Source: Amorphochlora amoebiformis (Eukaryota > Cercozoa > Chlorarachniophyceae). Taken from it: a stretch of 64,000 nt of DNA. Below are positions 54,908 through 64,000 of the stretch, one piece after another. Each line of letters begins with the position of its first letter. Positions within the stretch are counted from its first letter, which is position 1. The translations under genes and the position numbers were made by a program. Location of the stretch: positions 124,001-188,000 of the forward strand of contig BAAHQB010000295.1 of assembly GCA_054601695.1 (NCBI GenBank). The letters run 5' to 3'. A model generated the notes under the pieces. That model saw only the letters and a list, made by a program, of their open reading frames with translations. It was not told the origin of the DNA and did no database searches.

Positions 54908-56264
54908 TGTACATGCATATGTATGTATATGGATACATATGTATGTTGCGTGACTATTTAACACTTATGTAATATTATATACCAAATTAGACGAATGCAT
55001 ACACTACATTCACAATCTTCACCACCCAACCCATTTCACAATCACCAACCCAATGCATAAACTTACAATCTGCACAACCCAACCCATTCACAATCATAGC
55101 AAACCAGCCCAAACATACGAGTACATCTACTACATTCACAATCCCAAGCATACGAATACATCTTGACAATACGAACATATCTGAGTATGAACCTAAGCAT
55201 CCAAGTACACATGAGTACCCTCACAAGGCAACCTAAGGAGACGTTTGTCGAACCCGATGTGTTTTGAGTTTATCTCATCTGTGCGTGCGCTAGTGTAGAG
55301 TGTGTACCTTCGAATGCCAACAAAGACGCGATCTGATCAGAAGAGAGGATCTTGACGGCTGCAGATGCCAGACTTTGCCAGCTTTTAAGATTCAAACTCT
55401 CAACCGCGCTCAACCCTAAAGGTTTACCCTTAACTTCAAAACGGCAGTTTATATTTCATAATGCATGCGTGTACTAACCCTTAACAACACTTGAAAACGG
55501 CAAGTCTGTATTTCATAATGCATGCGTATACCGTATACCCTTAACAACACTTGAAAACGGCAAGTCTATATTTCATAATGCATGCGGCGCATATTGGTCT
55601 ACATGTATTCTAATTTTTATGTGTGTAAATGTGTCCATAGTGTTGATATAGAAATATAGAGAGAGAGTTATATACTATACTCATGTTCAAATAAATACTG
55701 TATTCACTTTGTATTTGTACACTTAGTATATATATGCATGCATACAGATATATATATATATGTATATATTATATTATATATGTATATATGTATATATATA
55801 TATATATATATGTACATGTGTGTGTCTGTACAAATTTTATTATTATATTTACATAATATGGGTCACATAACATAATGTAATTATTTTATATATATATATA
55901 TACATGTATAAATATATACATATATATATATACATATATTTAAACATATATACATTAGATATACATACGCACATACATGTGCATACTCGTACGTAAATAC
56001 ATATAGCATGGACAGTTGCATATAATTATGTGCAACCATTTCCATGAAGGTGTACGGGTGTTCCGGAAGATGGCTGAGATGCCTTCCCTTCGACTTTCAC
56101 CGACGCAAAACCAAAATCTCCTCCGAGATCCTGAGCAAACATGTGCAGATAATACATACCTTAGGTGTGTCCTCGATTTGGGTTGAAAGTGGGCACGAAC
56201 CTGTTGAAACTTGTTCAAATCGGCTTCGATTTGGGTGCCCGGGCCAAAAACGGACCTCTGACAT
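54421..56264 (-). CDS. Small four-exon gene, unknown function
   Basis: Minus exons 56264-56160 ([19 protein letters not shown]…), 56130-56037 ([20 protein letters not shown]…), 55415-55308 ([20 protein letters not shown]…) and 54479-54421 ([18 protein letters not shown], stop). All phases agree, 121 residues. Exon 3 is the best coding signal: a helical stretch with clear acceptor (CTTTAG) and donor (GTACAC). The first intron would be only 29 nt, with near-perfect ends (GTATGT…TGCTCAG). Without it the exon reads in another frame from an ATG at 56302. No family recognised. Confidence 0.5.
54530..55230. repeat. Short tandem repeats in the intron of the small minus gene
   Basis: ACAAGTCACAAC-type 12-mers (54540-54650), ACGCATACGCACACG units (54665-54730), and CATTCACAATC.TCACAACCCAACC units (54745-55110), with (TA)n at 54800-54902. 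The open frame across them is Thr/His/Gln-rich repeat. Confidence 0.75.
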
Positions 56265-56339
56265 GAAGCCAGAAAACCCAGTCCGCGCTGTCGACTGGAC
56301 ATCTATGAAAAACACTCAACTCTAGTCGTGTATTTCACA

Positions 56340-56830
56340 TCTATTTGACAATCATGTCACGCGAATGTGTCACGCAAAGTGTCACGCAAATGTGTCACGC
56401 AAAAGTGTCTGATTTGGTGTCCAATAAAGTGGAATTCGAGTCGAATTCGAATTGCTTCGATAGTGCTAGATTCGAATTCGAATTCGAATGACTCGATAGC
56501 GCAAGCTGGACTCGAGATCCAATTGATGAATAGTGCTAGCTAGATTCGAATTCGAATTCGAATTCGAATGACTCGATAGCACAAGCTGGACTCGAGATCA
56601 AATTGATGAATATTGCTAGTTAGATTCGTCAAATTCGAATTCGAATGACTCGATAGCATAAGCTGGACTCGAGATCAAATTGATGAAAAGTGCTAGCTAG
56701 ATTCGAATCGAATTGACTCTTTCGAGCAGGGTAGATTAGATGAAAAGTGCTAGCTAGATTCGAATCGAATTGACTCTTTCGAGCAGGGTAGATTAGATTC
56801 GGAGCCGAGTTGACTCGATAGTGCAGGGTA
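56340..56830. repeat. GTGTCACGCAAA repeats and TTCGAATTCGAA palindromic repeats
   Basis: 56350-56410 repeats TGTGTCACGCAAA. 56440-56830 has about five ~90-bp units containing TAGATTCGAATTCGAATTCG, GACTCGATAGC and CTGGACTCGAGATC. Nested EcoRI-like palindromes could form hairpins. Confidence 0.8.
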
Positions 56831-56929
56831 TGGAACTCACCTCTTGCAGGGCTAAAGGCTTAAGAGATAGGAGAGCCATCTTTTGGTGTTCCGTCAGGCC
56901 TTTCATGAACAACAATCACAATAACCACT

Positions 56930-57480
56930 TTAAAACGGCGAAACACGGAGACAGGCCTTTGATCAACAACAACCACAAGAACCAATTTCACACAACATAC
57001 ACAGCGAGACACGGAGATAGGCCTTTGATCAACAACAACCACAAGAACTATTTTAACAAAAACATACACAGCGAGACACGGAGACAGGCCTTTGATCAAC
57101 AACCACCACAAGAACCATTTTTACACAGCCTATACAACGAAACACGGAGGTTGAAGACACAACAGAGGTAGACCTATATGAGTGGACAGCTTTCCCAGTC
57201 TTGTTTCGTCTGACTCCAGCTCCTCCTTGCTGGAAAATCAAACAACCTTCACATCGATAACACCACATCGATACCACCACATCGATATCACCACATTGAT
57301 ACTACCACATCAATACTACGACATCGATACGACCACATCGATATCACCACATTGATACCACCACATCAATACTACGACATCGATACCACAACATCAATAC
57401 GACCACATCGATACCACCACATCGATATCACCACATCGGTAGCACCACATCGATACCACCACATACCCCAACCAATATGT
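56930..57480. repeat. 66-bp and ~12-bp minisatellites
   Basis: 56940-57145 has four units of about 66 bp around AGGCCTTTGATCAACAACAA. 57245-57470 repeats ACCACATCGATA with variants. 66 being a multiple of 3 keeps a 116-codon plus frame open; I do not regard it as a gene. Confidence 0.82.
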
Positions 57481-57589
57481 ACGCGCATGTTTACCTGTAA
57501 TATTTATATAGGCGGCAGTGCATATACATTTCATTTATGTATGTATCCATTTTATTTACGTGCATACACCACACACACACACACACAAC

Positions 57590-57592
57590 CTA

Positions 57593-57635
<43 letters not shown>

Positions 57636-57738
57636 ATATATATATAGGTTGTTGCAGCCTCTTCTTCAGAATACATCATCTATATATATATATATATAAA
57701 TATATATATATATATCATATATATACATATATATATAT

Positions 57739-57803
<65 letters not shown>

Positions 57804-57818
57804 TACAAACATATACAT

Positions 57819-57875
<57 letters not shown>

Positions 57876-57956
57876 ATATATATATATATATATATGTATA
57901 TTTATACATATAAAATATATGTTTACCTGTAAATTCATATTTTCATTTTTGCAGAT

Positions 57957-58003
<47 letters not shown>

Positions 58004-58049
58004 TAAATACATAATTGTATCATGCATATATACATACATACATATATAT

Positions 58050-58102
<53 letters not shown>

Positions 58103-58465
58103 CATATATATGGAATGAGGATGTCATTTTTGGGTTGATGTTTCTACCTCGAAGATGCCAGCATCTCGACTATCATCAATGGGGCCATGGCACTGCTGTG
58201 GACCTATGAAACCGTATACACGTCGCATTCAGATCACCGTGTATGTATCAACACCCATGGTGCTATGCTATGGTTTTACGAGACCGGAGAGCGGTATGAC
58301 ACGTGTAATATTGATATGACAGAGTAGGAGCGATACTGTGGGCCTGTGCGAGTTGACATGATATTAGTATCACTGTAAGAGCCATGGCGGTGGTGTGGGT
58401 CTATGCGAATACACAAGATAGTGATAAACGGTGTGCGCGTAGCCATGTCGGTATATGTATATATG

Positions 58466-58546
<81 letters not shown>

Positions 58547-58870
58547 ACATATTATATATGTAGACATATAATATACATAATATGGGTATTGAGTCCAGCA
58601 AGCAGGATTCATCCCAAGGCCCCAAGGCAAGTGAAAAAACTGGATGTCATGAAATCATTTCTACTATGGATCTGTGTCATGAAATCATTTCTACTATGGA
58701 TCTGTCATGAAATCATTTCTACTATGGATCTGTGACATGAAATCATTTCTACTATGGATCTGTGACATGAAATCATTTCTACTATGGATCTGTCATGAAA
58801 TCATTTCTACTATGGATCTGTAACTGGACTGTCGTGAAATCATTTATACTGTATATCTGTATTTCGAAGT
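57590..58870. repeat. (TA)n tracts, unique islands and a 28-bp repeat
   Basis: (TA)n at 57595-57640, 57680-58105 and 58450-58535. Unique islands at 58110-58445 show no exon. 58645-58850 carries about seven units of ATGAAATCATTTCTACTATG plus GATCTGT. TA resumes to 59110. Confidence 0.8.
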
Positions 58871-58932
58871 AGTATACATATCAATACATACATTAACAGC
58901 CTTTATAAACAAGGGCTATTATCTATAATATA

Positions 58933-58996
<64 letters not shown>

Positions 58997-59136
58997 GTAA
59001 TACGTATATATATATGTATATATATATATATATTATACATATATATATAGATATATATATATATATATACGCGTATACACACACATATACATACATACTC
59101 ACATGCATACATATAATATATATTTATTTTTTATTA

Positions 59137-60345
59137 TTATCGCACCCTTGCGGCCGCTAGGTGGAATTTGGCCTCGGAATACTTGTTGGCGTATAACGAC
59201 ATCAGCTCCGAGAGCAGGGCGTTGGCGTTGGCGTTGGCGTTGGCGTTGGCGTTGGCGTTGGCGTTGGCGTTGGCGTTGGTGTTGGCATTGACATTGTTTG
59301 TGGTTATGCCTACCTCAACGTTGGCTGTGCTTCTGTTTACGTTGACATCGGGCTTTCGCGGGCTCTGTGAGATTTGTTGTGAATGTGCGTGCGTGGACAA
59401 ATGCTTTGAATTGTTCGCTTTGCCCGGAGCCGTTGGATGCGGTGTTCGATTGGAAGGGTTGTTTGGACTCCGGCGATTGGGTGCATGCGCTTGGGATCCG
59501 GAGGGTGTGGAGGTAGATTCGGATATGCCAGCCTCGGCCCCTAGTTCTTGTGCAGCTGCGCGTAGAATATGGCGCCTGCAAAACAGGTAACATGAGTCCT
59601 CTTGTGTCATGACGGTGATAAGACAACCACGACAATCAGTGTGAATACAAATACGGCATGCCAATCGCCATCGCCATGACAGGCGACAGTATGACGAAGT
59701 CTAGAAAGCAGCAGCAAAGTTGTTGGACAGAAAGAAAAGAAATTGGAAGGAGGATTAGGCCAACAGTCGTCAAGTACAAATAGTACCTCTTGGCTCGAAT
59801 CTCTCGTGAGTAATGGGAATGGGCAGATATGGAATCCTTGTACGCTCCGATTCCTCTTCCGCAAACGCCTGCTACCATCCCACCCCGCCCACCTCTGCCA
59901 CCGCTAACGATCCTGCCTACCCTCCCTCCTCCAACACGACAAACAACGTTTTGCTCGAGACCGACGGCAATCCCAGACCCACCCCCACCACCTCTTGCCT
60001 TCTGCTTACCCCCCCCTCGCTCGATCTTCACCTTCACTTGTGGAATCAGACCTCTTCCGCTTCCGTTTCCGCTTCCGCTTCCGCTTCCGTTTCCGCTTCC
60101 GCTAGCACTATTGCCGCCGTATGGATTTCGACATGCCTCACAGAGGCTCATTTTCCTAACAACGTACAATATCTTATTTATTTGGCTTTGTTGATATTGA
60201 AAAATATGAATAATATACATATCACATGTATCTATTTATATATATGCTTTGTGTAAAATGTATATATATATATATTTCATAACATGAACATGTATATAAT
60301 ATACACATAAATACCATTGATATACATTTGGAGCATATGTACATG

Positions 60346-60407
<62 letters not shown>

Positions 60408-60459
60408 TACATATATATACATACACACATACACATATACATATATAATATATATGCAC

Positions 60460-60509
<50 letters not shown>

Positions 60510-60540
60510 ATTAATACATATATATATTAGTTATAATATG

Positions 60541-60576
<36 letters not shown>

Positions 60577-60587
60577 ATATATATATA

Positions 60588-60646
<59 letters not shown>

Positions 60647-60711
60647 CTATATATGTGTATTTGTGTATATATATTTGTGTATATATATGTACATATACAC
60701 GTATATATACA

Positions 60712-60766
<55 letters not shown>

Positions 60767-60827
60767 CACGTACAATCATATGTTTGCACCTTTTGGCTTG
60801 GTTGAGTCGATCCAGCTCGTCGTGCAT
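59137..60827 (-). CDS. Gly/Ser-rich protein with Asn-Ala repeat, three exons, unknown function
   Basis: Minus exons 60827-60790 ([12 protein letters not shown]), 60155-59787 (…[13 protein letters not shown], then a [15 protein letters not shown] linker and a Gly-rich basic stretch) and 59575-59137. Both joins are phase 2; 281 residues. The last exon has [17 protein letters not shown], a polar Ser/Pro/Asn-rich region and an Asn-Ala hexanucleotide repeat of about nine units, and ends [20 protein letters not shown]…, stop TAA at 59137. A short coiled coil at the N-terminus is possible. Exon 1 could extend to an acceptor at 60842. Acidic and Pro/Ser-rich plus frames opposite are shadows. No family recognised. 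Confidence 0.62.
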
Positions 60828-61003
60828 ATCCGAGCAGTGTTTCTAAGATGAGTTATGCATAGAACAGCGTTCATCGCTCAAATACAATGGTTGTTTTATT
60901 TGTGGTTCGTGAACTATGTTGAGGATGGTGTTTAATGCGCGGTTTTGTGCGCGAAGGTGAAATTGTGTCTTTTTACGCGTGTGTTGCATTTGGTGCGTTG
61001 TGA

Positions 61004-62086
61004 TTAATTTGGATTAAGCAGTTGGTGACCTCTAGGGTTTCCAGGCGATTCTTCTTCGTGGCGTTTCGCAAACGGGCCCTGTCCGCCTTCCTGGAAATGT
61101 TTGGGTGCGAGGTGATGATGTGCTGTGAATGAGTACTTTGTGTCAAAGGGTGGGAAACACCTTTTTAAGCGATTGTTTCTCTGTGCCAAGACGGCCTGGA
61201 GTTGTGCGTTGTTGTTGAGGTGAGGATTCTCGACTTCCGTGCTAAGATTCGATGCAAGCTTTGCCAGGTTCAAAGGGTTGACCTTCGACGTCGAATTCGA
61301 AAGACCCGACGACAGCGACCATGAAGATGACGAAGACAGCCCCGATACCCGGGATGGTGCAGAAACCACACCCAGGGGCAAAGAACCGCCCGATCTTGTT
61401 TGCATATTCCCCATCCTCGTCAACCTCACCCCTCCCTTTCCTTCCCCTTCCAGCCCCCCATCCGGCCCCGATGCTCCAGAGCTGCCTGATACCCCCAGGA
61501 CTGGTCCTCTTATGACCTTCCCGGATCCCGCAGATACTCCTGATGTGCCGGACAACCCTGAGACACCTGACGATAAGCTGTTGCACGACAGGCTCCGTTC
61601 ACGTTGAGATCGACGATCCGACAAGACTCCGGCGTTGAAACCACCCGTGTAACCTCCAGGGTGGTAACCTGTAGAGTAAGAGCCCGGTAGTAATCCGCCA
61701 GTCGAAATTCCTGATGCCATACCAGATGTCGAATACGACCCGCTCCGAGATCCAGATCCAGATCCCCCTGACGGTATTCCCGACGCAATACCCGTCATCT
61801 GGGAGTAGACACGTGATACTGAATGAGGTGGATGCTGTGGTAATATTGTGCTGTCCGAAGCTACGGAAAGCCCTTGACCGAACGACACGCTCGAGTCCCA
61901 GCTCCCGCCAACGGCCCCTTCCCCGCTGCCGTTCCCATTCCCGCCATATCTTCCAAGCATGCCACATGCGGGTGGATATTGCTCTCGACATTGAGGTTGG
62001 GATTGAGGTTGGGGTTGTGGAAGGTCAGTTTGGGATTGTGATTGAGGTTGAGGATCTTGGTTTGCCTCATTTGATTCCTTAGGCAT
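61004..62086 (-). CDS. Ser/Gly-rich disordered protein, single exon, 360 residues
   Basis: ATG at 62086 has an in-frame TGA nine codons upstream, so the start is firm. The N-terminus is a Gln/Pro repeat (QPQSQSQTDLPQPQPQSQPQ). Then come long Ser/Gly segments with SGSGSRSGSYSTSGM-type repeats. The C-terminal third is more complex (NLAKLASNLSTEVENPHLNN, LQAVLAQRNNRLKR). No domain recognised; largely disordered. A donor-like AAAAG|GTGTTT near the C-terminus means the true end could differ. It is divergent from the gene at 62189. Confidence 0.65.
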   Translation of the reverse strand: MPKESNEANQDPQPQSQSQTDLPQPQPQSQPQCREQYPPACGMLGRYGGNGNGSGEGAVGGSWDSSVSFGQGLSVASDSTILPQHPPHSVSRVYSQMTGIASGIPSGGSGSGSRSGSYSTSGMASGISTGGLLPGSYSTGYHPGGYTGGFNAGVLSDRRSQRERSLSCNSLSSGVSGLSGTSGVSAGSGKVIRGPVLGVSGSSGASGPDGGLEGEGKGGVRLTRMGNMQTRSGGSLPLGVVSAPSRVSGLSSSSSWSLSSGLSNSTSKVNPLNLAKLASNLSTEVENPHLNNNAQLQAVLAQRNNRLKRCFPPFDTKYSFTAHHHLAPKHFQEGGQGPFAKRHEEESPGNPRGHQLLNPN

Positions 62087-62188
62087 CGTCTGCTTCCCTT
62101 CAAGTTTTCACCACTGGAGACTGGACACAAATACAAAAGGAATTTATGTGTATGCCTACACAATACAAGTACAGTCTTGTGGGGGACG
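62087..62188. promoter_or_regulatory. 102-bp divergent intergenic region
   Basis: Only 102 bp separate the start codons of the minus gene ending at 62086 and the plus gene at 62189. It contains no TA repeat. A bidirectional promoter is likely by geometry; no specific motif is claimed. Confidence 0.5.
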
Positions 62189-63622
62189 ATGAGGGCACCT
62201 TTCGATTTTTTTCCATGTGGGTCAAGGAAATGTGATTTTTGGATTCCGAGATTGGAAAGAAACGGGTAGTGGCGTACTGGATTCCGAATCCCCGGGGCCC
62301 AAGGACCTCTCAGATCGGCGTCGTCGATGATGTCAAGACGGATGTACGGAGACAGTGTTTGAATTCAGAATATCCTGGGGTTTTACAATTGGAGGTATCC
62401 AAAGGGCTATGTCCGTTATCGAATTCCACCCGGGAAATCCCGCCAAAAGGTTCCTGGAATGCGCAGACAAGATCCTGGCAAGCATGCGCCGTATCATGGT
62501 CTCATTCCAACATACTATCAAGAAATAGAAATAGAACCAACCCCATAACCCACACATCAACGCTTTAAAAATGTGACTTTCCCCCATGGGAGATGTGGAA
62601 GCAGCGTACGATGCCTTGCATGAAATGTCGCGATAGCGAAACCTTCCGTGCGAGCGTTGCAACTTGTCTTTGTTGTAGGCGCTGGATCTGCTGGAACCAG
62701 AGCGGAAGAAGAAACAGAATCCGCAACGAGTGTTCCAGATTCAGCAGGTGCTTGAGTTGTTGTTGTTTTTGGTGTTGCTCGTGTTGTGAGGTGACGTTAC
62801 CATTTTGGAGTGGGCATACTGAGATGACCGCGTTTATATTAAAAAAAGGCGGCATGGTGCAATGCAGTATGCCTGCGTCGGGCTTCCGAGCTGTTGAGTA
62901 TTTCCAACGCATTAAACAAGGAAAGGTTTTCACAAGAGGTCGAGCAAGCGAGGTACGAACCAGGAGCAGGCGCTACCTCAAGCGCAAGCGGAAGGCGTAA
63001 CGCTAACACCAGAAAATCCAATACCACACTGAGCCCTTCGCCATCTTCACCCAGCCAGAAGTCCATCGCCTCTAAGGCAATGAACGCTAATACACACTTT
63101 ACTAAAGGGAAGAGTCGGGGGTCACACCCATCGTCTAGATCCTCACAATACGCAGCTAAATATTTGTTCGGTGGTACAGGTTGGAATGTCAGGTGGGATG
63201 GATCGTACGCGGGACCGCATCTCGAGTTTTTCGGCATCGGCTAATGTTCTCATGAGGACGGGCGCCCTATGTGAGGAAACCAGCGCCGTCCGAAAGCAAT
63301 GCAACATTCTCATGACGCGCCACCTCAAATGGTTAATACGCTCCGTATACTACCCACCGAGGTACAATAAGAGACATATATACATATATATGTACACATG
63401 TAAATACATATGAGCATACACGTATGCATGATGTACACGTAAAAATATTTATGATTACATGATGATTTCTATATATACAAAATGTATATGTGAAAAGGTA
63501 AATATGTACATTTATTTATTATACACGACACGTTTATATCATACGTGAATATACTTACAGGGCTCAATATACGCAAAAATAGTATACATATATATATTTA
63601 TATAATATATATATATATATAC

Positions 63623-63668
<46 letters not shown>

Positions 63669-63691
63669 TATATAGATATTATTTATTTATA

Positions 63692-63768
<77 letters not shown>

Positions 63769-63932
63769 CAATATATATATACATATTGAGGATAAATTTC
63801 CAAGAATATTCCATCAGGTATCTTATGGAGCACTTCGCTCGAAGCCTGCAAAAGCCCAGGACGGAGACCAAGGTTGTTCAAAATCAGCTAGACCTACCCT
63901 ACAAACACATGCACCTTCTAGATGCACTATGA
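62189..63932 (+). CDS. Six-exon gene, helical protein of unknown function
   Basis: Exons 62189-62265 (ATG; MRAPFDFFPCGSRK…), 62369-62498 (ISWGFTIGGIQRAMSVIEFH…), 62679-62747 (ALDLLEPERKKKQNPQRVFQ), 62849-63170 (…RRASELLSISNALNKERF…, then Ser/Asn-rich), 63193-63361 (MDRTRDRISSFSASANVLMR…) and 63791-63932 (INFQEYSIRYLMEHFARSLQ…, stop TGA). Phases agree throughout; 302 residues. The intron 63171-63192 would be only 22 nt (GTGGTACAG…AATGTCAG); otherwise there is a frameshift there. Exons 2, 3 and 6 look like amphipathic helices. No family recognised. Confidence 0.6.
63362..63790. repeat. Last intron of the helical-protein gene, (TA)n-rich
   Basis: Unique AT-rich sequence to about 63590, then TA arrays to 63785, ending at the acceptor ATATTGAG before the terminal exon. 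63933-64000 is 3' flank with nothing recognised. Confidence 0.75.
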
Positions 63933-64000
63933 TGCACAAACTGGTTTCCGCATCATTTTTGTAGCCAAGTGAGTGTTGGATCGATCGATTACAAGTTCAA

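Noticed and set aside
61239-61607. Acidic, proline-rich plus-strand ORF
   Set aside because: Antisense to the 360-codon minus gene, which has a firm start and a more complex C-terminal region.
62584-62630. Start exon MGDVEAAYDALHEM
   Set aside because: Its only nearby donor is phase 2 and cannot join the phase-0 exon at 62679; the model through 62369-62498 fits without it.

Overview
This is nuclear DNA of a eukaryote. It has spliceosomal GT-AG introns, interstitial TTAGGG/CCCTAA repeats, C2H2 zinc fingers, an ankyrin protein, a haem globin and a ubiquitin-specific protease of the USP4/11/15 kind. Long (TA)n, (TG)n and minisatellite arrays fill most introns and intergenic DNA, so exons are small islands (12 to 630 bases) in repeat. 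A unicellular relative of animals (an ichthyosporean-like holozoan) would fit, but that is a guess; only 'eukaryote, TTAGGG telomere type' is supported. Most long open frames here are artefacts of TA or minisatellite repeats. I built the genes by hand from protein motifs plus splice sites whose reading phases agree.

Layout. 1-9,290: repeats only (42-bp minisatellite, telomere-like blocks, a 31-bp array growing into a 178-bp higher-order repeat). 9,531-27,529 (+): one very long gene whose 3' two thirds is clearly a ubiquitin-specific protease; its introns hold arrays, several made of pieces of its own exons. 27,530-29,510: CTAG-rich and minisatellite DNA. 29,517-40,867 (-): a nine-finger C2H2 protein including a 12-nt micro-exon, with five low-complexity exons downstream that probably form its tail. 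41,372-47,743 (+): a globin with an insert between helices A and B and a long disordered tail, head to head with the zinc-finger gene. 47,930-49,390: CTAG-rich block. 49,395-51,925 (+): small ankyrin-repeat protein. 54,421-56,264 (-): small four-exon gene of unknown function. 56,340-58,860: minisatellites. 59,137-60,827 (-), 61,004-62,086 (-) and 62,189-63,932 (+): three unrecognised genes, the last two divergent across 102 bp.

The genes do not form a pathway that I can see. The unusual theme is structural: tandem duplications that copy an exon end together with its splice site (9.3 kb, 11.4 kb, 12.2 kb, 19.4 kb, 24.7 kb, 36.1 kb), telomeric repeat acting as the 3' end of an intron (20.4-20.65 kb), and micro-exons.
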